Shown: one piece after another, positions 25,601 to 33,071 of the stretch | Position numbering within the stretch: the first letter of the stretch is position 1 | Layout: each line of letters begins with the position of its first letter | Assembly: GCA_009760885.1 (NCBI GenBank) | Contig: CM019713.1 | Coordinates: forward strand, 25,614,427-25,678,426 | Length of the DNA stretch: 64,000 bases | Source: Achatina immaculata | Lineage: Eukaryota; Mollusca; Gastropoda; Stylommatophora; Achatinidae | Direction of reading: 5' to 3' | The notes under the pieces: generated by a model | What the model was told of the DNA's origin: nothing | The model's input: only the letters and a program-made list of their open reading frames with translations | Database searches by the model: none | Made by a program: the position numbers and the translations under genes

Positions 25601-28600
25601 CGCTGTTTTCCCAATTTGTAGCAGAACTTGATGTTCGCCCGTTGCTTCATTGCACTGTGACCCAACCTCTCACACTGACTATGATCAACTGTCTGCAGTG
25701 GGTTTACCCTGTCAGTCACATGTACTTCATGCTAGATGGCACTTCTTGACATGTCTCTGGATAGCCATGTGCATTGACACACCTGGGCCATGTTGCCGTT
25801 GAGACATTGGACCATTCACCAAACTTTTTACACACACCTCGTGTATTTGGATATTTAATATCTGAAAGAACTCGCCATTCAGTTTAGCACTCCAGGTGCA
25901 GAAACACTCACTGTAACTTCACTCATCAGTTACAAAACACAGGTAGATTGATCAGTAACAGTGAGCCCTCTTGACTTATTGTAGGACTAAAATTTTCATC
26001 CCTTATGCACAACTGAAGACCTGTTCTATCTAATGCTTGTCTGTTGTCAATTTTCCATTGTTGCAATGATCAGCCTGACTTGACTACATCATCACCAGAA
26101 GAGGTGACTTCCTATAAGTAGTGCATGTGCTAGTAATCTTGACCAGTTATAATTCAACAAAGTCATGTGGCTGAATACATGTTCCATGTCACCTTGTACA
26201 GAACATACCACAACAGGCAAGTTCTTGTTCTAATCCTTGGTGATGGAGGAGGTAGATCTCCCTGTTACTGTGATTTAGAAACTCCTGGTTGCCCTTTGTA
26301 GTTCTAATGCCTGAAACTACAAGCAAGATGTTCTCTGCAGCTGTTGAAGTGAAGATTCTTATCACACGGGAAGTCAGTTCTGCTATTTTTTGTTTGTTCA
26401 GGCTGTAAGTGGAACTAAAAAGCAGGAAAAGATGCAACACTTCTTTAACAGATTCCACCACCATGGGATCCCTGGCTTGTTAGACAGGCTGAACCTCTTA
26501 CTAGGGCACCAACAGATAAGTGGGACAGGTCTTGTTAGCCAGGCTGAGCCTCTTACTAGGGCACCAACAGATAAGTGGGACAGGTCTTGTTAGCCAGGCT
26601 GAGCCTCTTACTAGGGCACCAACAGATAAGTGGGACAGGTCTTGTTAGCCAGGCTGAGTCTCTTACTAGGGCACCAACAGATAAGTGGGACAGGTCTTGT
26701 TAGCCAGGCTGAGTCTCTTACTAGGGCACCAACAGATAAGTGGGACAGGTCTTGTTAGCCAGGCTGAGTCTCTTACTAGGGCACCAACAGATAAGTGGGA
26801 CAGGTCTTGTTAGCCAGGCTGAGCCTCTTACTAGGGCACCAACAGATAAGTGGGACAGGTCTTGTTAGCCAGGCTGAGTCTCTTACTAGGGCACCAACAG
26901 ATAAGTGGGACAGGTCTTGTTAGCCAGGCTGAGTCTCTTACTAGAGCACCAACAGATAAGTGGGACAGGTCTTGTTAGCCAGGCTGAGCCTCTTACTAGG
27001 GCACCAACAGATAGGTGGGAAGGTCTTGTTAGCCAGGCTGAGTCTCTTACTAGAGCACCAACAGATAAGTGGGACAGGTCTTGTTAGCCAGGCTGAGCCT
27101 CTTACTAGGGCACCAACAGATAAGTGGGACAGGTCTTGTTAGCCAGGCTGAGTCTCTTACTAGGGCACCAACAGATAAGTGGGACAGGTCTTGTTAGCCA
27201 GGCTGAGTCTCTTACTAGAGCACCAACAGATAAGTGGGACAGGTCTTGTTAGCCAGGCTGAGTCTCTTACTAGGGCACCAACAGATAAGTGGGACAGGTC
27301 TTGTTAGCCAGGCTGAGTCTCTTACTAGAGCACCAACAGATAAGTGGGACAGGTCTTGTTAGCCAGGCTGAGTCTCTTACTAGAGCACCAACAGATAAGT
27401 GGGACAGGTCTTGTTAGCCAGGCTGAGTCTCTTACTAGAGCACCAACAGATAAGTGGGACAGGTCTTGTTAGCCAGGCTGAGCCTCTTACTAGGGCACCA
27501 ACAGATAAGTGGGACAGGTCTTGTTAGCCAGGCTGAGCCTCTTACTAGGGCACCAACAGATAAGTGGGACAGGTCTTGTTAGCCAGGCTGAGTCTCTTAC
27601 TAGGGCACCAACAGATAAGTGGGACAGGTCTTGTTAGCCAGGCTGAGTCTCTTACTAGAGCACCAACAGATAAGTGGGACAGGTCTTGTTAGCCAGGCTG
27701 AGTCTCTTACTAGAGCACCAACAGATAAGTGGGACAGGTCTTGTTAGCCAGGCTGAGCCTCTTACTAGGGCACCAACAGATAAGTGGGACAGGTCTTGTT
27801 AGCCAGGCTGAGCCTCTTACTAGGGCACCAACAGATAAGTGGGACAGGTCCTTAATCAGCTGTGGGTTGCCAACTCCTGACACAAACAGTCAGTTATGGA
27901 TTATTATTGCTACCAAGTAAAATGTCTTCTTTCCTTTTTTACAATATTCCTTTTCAGTTAGATGTCCCATTAAGATAATAAGCTGCTGAGTATGCTTGAA
28001 AATCTTGCTACGTCCCGCACAAATGAAAGCTTGTCTAGGAGTCCATGTTCCAGAACTTGTAATCTTAGGATGCTCGGCTCTTGCAGACCAATACAGCCAG
28101 ACCACTAGGGCCAGATCTGAGGTAGAAACAATGAGGCTGGCAGGGCCCTAGAGTTAGCATGATCTAACACTTAAATGCTGAAGAAGATGAAGAAGAAGAA
28201 GGAGAAACTATTTCCAGCAGGGCCCTAGAGTTAGCATGATCTAACACTTAAATGCTGAAGAAGAAGAAGACGAAGAAGAAGAAGAAACTATTTCCAGCAG
28301 GGCCCTAGAGTTAGCATGATCTAACACTTAAATGCTGAAGAAGAAGAAGAAGCTATTGAAGACAAGGCTCTGGGTTATTGTAAGCTGTGCAGGGAAGCTT
28401 ATTTGCTCATGTTGGTGTGCTCTGTTGTATGTGTTCTTGCTTTTCATCTGTCTGTGTGCTCTGTTGTATGTGTTCTTGCTTTTCATCTGTCTGTGTGCTC
28501 TGTTGTATGTGTTCTTGCTTTTCATCTGTCTGTGTGCTCTGTTGTATGTGTTCTTGCTTTTCATCTGTCTGTGTGCTCTGTTGTATGTGTTCTTGCTTTT

Positions 28601-29545
28601 CATCTGTCTGTGTGCTCTGTTGTATGTGTTCTTGCTTTTCATCTGTCTGTGTGCTCTGTTGTATGTGTTCTTGCTTTTCATCTGTCTGTGTGCTCTGTTG
28701 TATGTGTTCTTGCTTTTCATCTGTCTGTGTGCTCTGTTGTATGTGTTCTTGCTTTTCATCTGTCTGTGTGCTCTGTTGTATGTGTTCTTGCTTTTCATCT
28801 GTCTGTGTGCTCTGTTGTATGTGTTCTTGCTTTTCATCTGTCTGTGTGCTCTGTTGTATGTGTTCTTGCTTTTCATCTGTCTGTGTGCTCTGTTGTATGT
28901 GTTCTTGCTTTTCATCTGTCTATGTGCTCTATTGTATGTGTTCTTGCTTTTCATCTGTCTGTGTGCTCTGTTGTATGTGTTCTTGCTTTTCATCTGTCTT
29001 TTCATCTGTCTGTGTGCTCTGTTGTATGTGTTCTTGCTTTTCATCTGTCTGTGTGCTCTGTTGTATGTGTTCTTGCTTTTCATCTGTCTGTGTGCTCTGT
29101 TGTATGTGTTCTTGCTTTTCATCTGTCTGTGTGCTCTGTTGTATGTGTTCTTGCTTTTCATCTGTCTGTGTGCTCTGTTGTATGTGTTCTTGCTTTTCAT
29201 TTGTCTGTGTGCTCTGTTGTATGTGTTCTTGCTTTTCATCTGTCTGTGTGCTCTGTTGTATGTGTTCTTGCTTTTCATCTGTCTGTGTGCTCTGTTGTAT
29301 GTGTTCTTGCTTTCATCTGTCTGTTTCCCCCCACTCTACAGGGTCCTACCAGAAAAACCAGTGACAAGGAGCCTCCAGATGACAGTAGCAGTCATGAGTG
29401 TTGTACCGTAAAGATAATTGTTATTGTCTTTGCAGTATTGGTCTTTTTGGTTTTTCTCTTTATTGTATGCATTTTGTTGAGAAAAGACATTTGCAGGCGC
29501 AGACCTTACTTACGTATAAGTCCCACAGTCTTATCGTTTAGTTAA
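10501..29545 (+). CDS. Gene B: TNF-receptor-like type I membrane protein (four exons)
   Basis: Exons 10501-10630, 12872-13024, 23901-24010 and 29342-29545 join in frame (phases 1, 1, 0) to 198 codons and a stop. Residues 1-20 form a signal peptide (hydrophobic VASVFFLCLV, likely cut near G20). The ectodomain has cysteines at 25, 38, 41, 57, 60, 73, 83, 100, 103 and 110 in C-x2-C and C-x(n)-CxPGY patterns typical of TNFR cysteine-rich domains; CKPGY is residues 83-87. A Thr/Ser/Pro-rich stalk follows (about 113-150, sequon NSS at 124). Residues 156-177 are a strong membrane helix; the basic stop-transfer CRRRPY follows. The cytoplasmic tail is only about 20 residues, with no death domain or clear TRAF motif. 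A weak donor at 29514 (GTATAA) may lead to further exons. The family call rests on topology and cysteine spacing. Role by family: ligand-binding cell-surface receptor, possibly decoy-like if the tail really ends here. Confidence 0.7.
10785..11035 (-). repeat. tRNA-derived SINE (family S1), copy 1
   Basis: On the minus strand, the head has an A-box-like AGATGAGTGGTTAGG and a B box GGGTTCAGATCC (about 11030-10970), then a body with GGTACC..CATCTGGGAAGGTAAATGC and an end CATATCCCTAA. The same body occurs at 34555-34775 and, partly, at 37090-37165. Confidence 0.75.
11745..12640 (+). repeat. 25-bp minisatellite in gene B intron 1
   Basis: About 35 copies of GTCTGTGTTTCTCATTCCAG plus TAATA, with scattered C/T and A/G changes. 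Each unit contains TTTCTCAYTCCAG, which looks like a 3' splice site on the sense strand. The array ends 232 bases before exon 2. Confidence 0.95.
12872..13024 (+). CDS. Gene B exon 2: TNFR-like cysteine-rich region
   Basis: Acceptor TCTTCCCACAG, donor GTGAGT. Phase 1 in and out. Encodes SCSPC, ENC and RCKPGY, the core of a TNFR-type cysteine-rich domain. Confidence 0.75.
13178..14247 (+). repeat. 26-bp minisatellite in gene B intron 2
   Basis: About 41 copies of the unit ATCACTTTATTCCTAGATTT plus TGTGGT, with A/C and C/T variants. Units contain CTTTATTCCTAG, again a pyrimidine tract followed by AG. It begins 153 bases after exon 2. Confidence 0.95.
14350..15022. mobile_element. piggyBac-like non-autonomous element, copy 3
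   Basis: Ends in GGCACGGGAAGAG followed by TTAA (15023-15026); the other end, CTCTTTCCCTG, follows a TTAG that is probably a mutated TTAA (14346-14349). Inside the right end are two copies of a GGTCCC..GGGACC palindrome (around 14950 and 14990), matching in position the GGTCATTATAGTGAC of copy 1. Confidence 0.65.
15550..15860 (-). repeat. Dispersed repeat X, copy 2, with a 71-bp doublet
   Basis: Minus-strand match to repeat X (CTCCACTACCATGAGGAC ... GACAGGGTCTTGGTCAGC). Next to it the 71-bp segment starting GCATTGCATACCC (15715 and 15786) occurs twice. 15027-15549 is intron with A and T tracts and nothing else recognised; 15861-16254 likewise. Confidence 0.7.
16255..19410 (+). mobile_element. 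LINE-B: nearly full-length RTE-like retrotransposon, broken
   Basis: 16340-16921 encodes an APE-type endonuclease (TWNVRTLFQAGKLENV at the start, NEVRWTG, VMGDFNAKVG). SDHD, the end of that domain, is at about 17044. The RT domain follows at 17850-18720: GKATGPD, LPKKPG, FGFVEGKGT, the catalytic FIDYTKAFD (about 18340) and YADDT (about 18640), then KFKYLGAVI and the C-terminal FIGHVMRRGA...NASWHGT at 19185-19403. Frames are broken by stops (for example TAA inside GVR-GCVLSP near 18526) and by a 223-bp insertion at 17275. It lies in intron 2 of gene B, same strand. Not active. Confidence 0.85.
17275..17497 (-). mobile_element. LINE-B 3' end inserted into LINE-B
   Basis: A 223-bp insert flanked by AGGAGATAAT (17265-17274 and 17498-17507). 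Minus strand reads FIGHAMRRGALKI and the same C-terminus as 19185-19403, ending in a (GAT)n tail seen here as ATCATCATCATC. A 5'-truncated retrotransposition event. Confidence 0.85.
19411..19869. other. Intron sequence, short direct repeats
   Basis: Contains AGAATGTTATATATGGTGGC twice (near 19561 and 19605). Otherwise AT-rich and unrecognised. Confidence 0.5.
19870..20795 (-). mobile_element. Penelope-like element, 3' half with GIY-YIG endonuclease
   Basis: Minus-strand residues include CCVTCPVV, FTCKSHNVIYAIVC and TYIGETGLKLGNHMQKHL, the GIY-YIG endonuclease of Penelope-like elements with its zinc-binding cysteines (about 20485-20795). The 3' UTR and a conserved terminal region (CAGAAACGTCGCAACTG ... 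AATAAAGCTGTTCC, about 19980-19890) follow. The RT domain is missing. The open frame seen at 20486-20884 starts in a neighbouring mariner and is not one protein. Confidence 0.8.
20795..21480 (-). mobile_element. Mariner-like transposase, N-terminal half, joined to Penelope tail
   Basis: ATG at 21409 (minus) begins a mariner transposase: RSVVRFVWAKGHSVEDIHKE, then the HTH/linker and KVCSRWVPRDLNDEHK. After a frame shift GDESWVHHCQPESKSASMQW (about 20960-20890) includes the GDE catalytic block (first Asp). It stops near 20795 and the last catalytic part is lost. Decayed. Confidence 0.75.
21481..21999. other. Intron sequence, nothing recognised
   Basis: AT-rich intron between mariner and repeat X, with no visible repeat or coding signal. 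Confidence 0.5.
22000..22330 (+). repeat. Dispersed repeat X, copy 3, with internal 34-bp array
   Basis: CTAAAAAGCAGGGGGTGTGC, the CACCACCATGGGGAC block and GAGAGGTGGGACAGGGTCTT identify repeat X. Its distal part, GGTCGCTGACCCTGATGCTA with ATATCAGCTATG, is tandemly repeated four times at 34-bp period (22185-22315). Confidence 0.8.
22580..23170. mobile_element. Two opposed fragments of jockey/CR1-like LINE reverse transcriptase
   Basis: 22580-22860 on the minus strand reads VPSKWKKGIIVKI and related RT block with frame breaks. 22856-23160 on the plus strand reads the RT C-terminal region: MIDQHFSWNHHVDNL, LDYCSTIWNGC, RLYSLQK. The two pieces meet at about 22858 in opposite orientation. The rest, to 23890, is AT-rich intron with no further feature seen. 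Confidence 0.7.
23901..24010 (+). CDS. Gene B exon 3: last cysteines and stalk
   Basis: Acceptor TGTCTTTCTAG; encodes MCNKCPEYPQPC and a Thr/Ser-rich stalk. The exon ends ACAGAG followed by GCAAGT: a GC-AG intron donor with otherwise perfect consensus. Ending here gives phase 0, which fits exon 4. Confidence 0.7.
24047..24847. mobile_element. hAT-like MITE candidate filled with a 41-bp minisatellite
   Basis: Left end CAGTGGTGGATTAGCCATAG and right end GGTTAATCCATCGCTA are roughly inverted, with imperfect 8-bp flanks (CTTTTTGT and TTTGTTGT). Between them, 24148-24725 holds about 14 copies of a 41-bp unit beginning TTTGATCTGTGTAACACAAG. The element call is tentative; the array is certain. Confidence 0.5.
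25074..25856 (-). mobile_element. Mariner-like element remnant
   Basis: Inverted ends GTGTGTCTAAAAAGTTCAGTG (from 25079, one base beyond the exact core) and CACCAAACTTTTTACACACAC (about 25815-25845). Minus-strand frames read MAKELDISKDTVHKVICEDL and KICSQFV, mariner transposase N-terminal half, with stops. The flank 24848-25073 is unremarkable intron. Confidence 0.7.
26395..27900 (+). repeat. Dispersed repeat X, copy 4, expanded into a 55-bp array
   Basis: The element begins CTAAAAAGCAGG, passes TTCCACCACCATGGGATCCC and then its central segment GTGGGACAGGTCTTGTTAGC + CAGGCTGAGYCTCTTACTAG + RGCACCAACAGATAA is repeated about 25 times (26488-27850), nearly identical, before the element's distal end AATCAGCTGTGGGTTGC. 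25857-26394 before it shows nothing recognised. Confidence 0.9.
28130..28345 (+). repeat. Threefold ~75-bp repeat with (GAA)n
   Basis: Three copies of CAGGGCCCTAGAGTTAGCAT followed by GATCTAACACTTAAATGCTG and a GAA tract; a related (GAA)n tail is at 42420-42450. Looks like a duplicated retroelement tail. Confidence 0.75.
28403..29330 (+). repeat. 39-bp minisatellite abutting gene B exon 4
   Basis: About 23 nearly identical copies of TGTGTGCTCTGTTGTATGTG + TTCTTGCTTTTCATCTGTC, one truncated copy near 29000. Since 39 is a multiple of three and the unit lacks stops, long open frames arise in several frames on both strands; none is taken as a gene. Its pyrimidine-rich end provides part of the acceptor tract for exon 4 at 29341. 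Confidence 0.95.
29342..29545 (+). CDS. Gene B exon 4: stalk, transmembrane helix, short tail
   Basis: Acceptor CCCCCACTCTACAG, phase 0. Encodes the last stalk residues with a CC pair, a 22-residue hydrophobic helix (IIVIVFAVLVFLVFLFIVCI), then LLRKDICRRRPY and a stop at 29543-29545. Confidence 0.75.
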   Translation, partial: GPTRKTSDKEPPDDSSSHECCTVKIIVIVFAVLVFLVFLFIVCILLRKDICRRRPYLRISPTVLSFS

Positions 29546-30395
29546 TGTGTCACCATTGGACATAAAATTTGTGCATGATTTATCTTGTTTTCCCCACATC
29601 AGTGCGCAGAGAAAATTTTTGCACAGCTAATTGCTTTATATGATGATATTTGTAGAGATTTTTTTTTTTTTGCACACTTGGTTATATTCTATGATGCTTA
29701 AGGAATTTTTGCACAGTTGATTATTTTACACAATGTCGCATCAAGAGAATTGTTGCATTATTTTCCTCCGTGTTGTATAGAGAGACATTATTTGCCAATC
29801 ACTGTATAAATATCGCCTAGCATGCCTTGGTGGAATAATTAATATGGTAAGATATTAACATCAGTCAGCAGAATAGGAGAGACAGCAATGCCGTGACACA
29901 TTTTCAGCAAGGACAAGAAGGCTTGATTATTATGCATGATGCTAAGTATAAGGCACTAAGTATAAATGGTGAGGAGCACTAAGAGTTCAAGTAGAATTTC
30001 CAGCCTCATGAGGCATTTAAAACCAACAACTTTTGCAGACAGGATTCTGGGACTTGAGGTTCAGAGGGGCCCATTTCTCTCTCTCCCTCGCTCTCTCTCT
30101 CTCGCACACACACACACACACACACACTGACTGAAAAAAAAGGGGGGAGGGAACTGAAACATTTGCTTGATAGGCCTACTTCTCTGATGATCTGAGATGC
30201 CATATAGTTCCTCTCAAGCAGAGAATTTCCTGCCTAGTTGGTGATAATTATTTGCTGTAAAATTTCATTCATTTGATCACACTGTGCTAGTTGATAGTGA
30301 TTATTTTTTGCTGTTAAATACATGATCAGTTAGTTTATAATGATTATTTGCTGTTAAATTTCAGTTATTTGATCACATTATGTTAGTTGATAGTA

Positions 30396-31154
30396 TGAAG
30401 ATCATACCAAAAGTCGTGAGCAAAAAGTTTTTAAAAATCAGAATTTATAGATAGATAAAATATAAATGTATCACCTTGATCTGCATCCTTTGCACTTCAT
30501 GTAGAGGTCACATGATGTCACCATCATGTGTCATGTGACCATGCAGAGCATAAACAAAATGGCGGGTGCTGAAGTTTCGTTTCGTCAGCATGCTGTTATT
30601 GAGTTCCCCGCTGCTGAAATTCACCAAAGCCTTCAACTTGCTTATGGAGATGTGTGTATGGGTGCTAGCAGTGTTAGGAGGTGGGTGAAACATTTTAAAG
30701 ATGGAAACATGAGCATCCAAGATATGCCTCGCTGCAGTCGCCCTCAAACTGCCTCCCTAAATGCAACGTGGAAAGGATTGACGACATCATTAAAGAAGAC
30801 AGACGTATCACAGTATCTGAAATCGCTGTAAATCTTGGAATAGGACACAGTGCAGTACAGGAAATGATTGAAACCCTAGGATATAGTAAAGTTTGTGCCA
30901 GTTGGGTCCCACGAGAGAGAACATCCAGAAAGCAGTGCATCTGTGCCATCGGTCAGATGGAACAGAGTTCTACTGGGAGGGTATTTTCAAACTTGCAAAC
31001 TTGCAGAGTGATGGGAAAAATGTGTGCAGAAAAATGGAGATTATGTTGAAAAGTGAAAAAAGGATGCAGCTAAAGGTGATACATTTATATTTTCTCTATC
31101 TATAAATTCTAATTTTTAAAAAAATTTTGCTCATGACTTTTGGTATGACCCTCG
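30396..31154 (+). mobile_element. Internally deleted mariner-like element, unit 1
   Basis: TA dinucleotides flank long inverted repeats of roughly 80 bp (GATCATACCAAAAGTCGTGA / reverse complement of TCATGACTTTTGGTATGACC). Between them: MAGAEVSFRQHAVIEF, VRRWVKHFKDGN, then, after a frame shift, DRRITVSEIAVNLGIGHSAV and KVCASWVPR, which are transposase DNA-binding and linker regions. From there the catalytic domain is deleted and only a short C-terminal end remains. Confidence 0.85.
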
Positions 31155-31315
31155 TAATTATGTGCTGTTAAATTTTGTTTATATGATCACATTATGATAG
31201 TTTGTAATGATTATTTGCTGTTAAATTTCAGTTATTTGATCACATTATGATAGTTTGTAATGATTATTTGCTGTTAAATTTCAGTTATTTGATCACATTA
31301 TGTTAGTTGATAGTA

Positions 31316-31443
31316 TGAAGATCATACCAAAAGTCGTGAGCAAAAAGTTTTTAAAAATCAGAATTTATAGATAGATAAAATATAAATGTATCACCTTGAT
31401 CTGCATCCTTTGCACTTCATGTAGAGGTCACATGATGTCACCA
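31316..31443 (+). mobile_element. Mariner 5' end fragment at the duplication junction
   Basis: The first 128 bases of the same mariner, cut at GTCACCATC where the second duplication unit begins. Confidence 0.85.
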
Positions 31444-31976
31444 TCAGTCAGCAGAATAGGAGAGACAGCAATGCCGTGACACATTTTCAGCAAGGACAAG
31501 AAGGCTTGATTATTATGCATGATGCTAAGTATAAGGCACTAAGTATAAATGGTGAGGAGCACTAAGAGTTCAAGTAGAATTTCCAGCCTCATGAGGCATT
31601 TAAAACCAACAACTTTTGCAGACAGGATTCTGGGACTTGAGGTTCAGAGGGGCCCATTTCTCTCTCTCCCTCGCTCTCTCTCTCTCGCACACACACACAC
31701 ACACACACTGACTGAAAAAAAAGGGGGGAGGGAACTGAAACATTTGCTTGATAGGCCTACTTCTCTGATGATCTGAGATGCCATATAGTTCCTCTCAAGC
31801 AGAGAATTTCCTGCCTAGTTGGTGATAATTATTTGCTGTAAAATTTCATTCATTTGATCACACTGTGCTAGTTGATAGTGATTATTTTTTGCTGTTAAAT
31901 ACATGATCAGTTAGTTTATAATGATTATTTGCTGTTAAATTTCAGTTATTTGATCACATTATGTTAGTTGATAGTA

Positions 31977-32735
31977 TGAAGATCATACCAAAAGTCGTGA
32001 GCAAAAAGTTTTTAAAAATCAGAATTTATAGATAGATAAAATATAAATGTATCACCTTGATCTGCATCCTTTGCACTTCATGTAGAGGTCACATGATGTC
32101 ACCATCATGTGTCATGTGACCATGCAGAGCATAAACAAAATGGCGGGTGCTGAAGTTTCGTTTCGTCAGCATGCTGTTATTGAGTTCCCCGCTGCTGAAA
32201 TTCACCAAAGCCTTCAACTTGCTTATGGAGATGTGTGTATGGGTGCTAGCAGTGTTAGGAGGTGGGTGAAACATTTTAAAGATGGAAACATGAGCATCCA
32301 AGATATGCCTCGCTGCAGTCGCCCTCAAACTGCCTCCCTAAATGCAACGTGGAAAGGATTGACGACATCATTAAAGAAGACAGACGTATCACAGTATCTG
32401 AAATCGCTGTAAATCTTGGAATAGGACACAGTGCAGTACAGGAAATGATTGAAACCCTAGGATATAGTAAAGTTTGTGCCAGTTGGGTCCCACGAGAGAG
32501 AACATCCAGAAAGCAGTGCATCTGTGCCATCGGTCAGATGGAACAGAGTTCTACTGGGAGGGTATTTTCAAACTTGCAAACTTGCAGAGTGATGGGAAAA
32601 ATGTGTGCAGAAAAATGGAGATTATGTTGAAAAGTGAAAAAAGGATGCAGCTAAAGGTGATACATTTATATTTTCTCTATCTATAAATTCTAATTTTTAA
32701 AAAAATTTTGCTCATGACTTTTGGTATGACCCTCG
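31977..32735 (+). mobile_element. Internally deleted mariner-like element, unit 2
   Basis: Duplicate of 30396-31154, offset 1581 bp, with the same frame shift and deletion. Confidence 0.85.
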
Positions 32736-32983
32736 TAATTATGTGCTGTTAAATTTTGTTTATATGATCACATTATGATAGTTTGTAATGATTATTTGCT
32801 TTTAAGTTTCACTTATTCGATCATATTATGTTAGTTAATGGTGATTATTTGCTGTGAAATTTGACTCATTTGATTATGCAATTCCAGAAGATCTTTCACT
32901 AAATTCATTTTAATTTGGTAGAGGGTGTAAGATACATTTCATGATGACTTCCCTTCTCAGTCAGTGTCCTGTTTTCTGTCAGT

Positions 32984-33071
32984 TCATCTTTGTTTATTGA
33001 AGGCAGCAGATAACAGAGCATCAAACATTCCATCAATGCCTTCTCCAGTGGCAGCTGATGTCTCAAAGTAT
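32984..33071 (-). CDS. Gene C terminal exon: G5
   Basis: Acceptor ATATTCTCAG; YFETSAATGEGIDGMFDALL, then SAAFNKQR and TGA at 32986-32984. Confidence 0.9.

Larger units (their letters stand above)
29861..32800. repeat. 1.58-kb tandem duplication
   Basis: 29861-31217 is repeated at 31444-32800. Protein-coding remnants in both units are identical and the offset changes from 1583 to 1581 only at a (CA)n run. The join at 31440-31444 shows ATCA shared by both parents. 29546-29860 is AT-rich sequence without features. Confidence 0.9.

Noticed and set aside
28328..29545. Open frames of 316-380 codons on both strands
   Set aside because: They are produced by a 39-bp stop-free tandem repeat. Only the last part (29342-29545) is supported as an exon.
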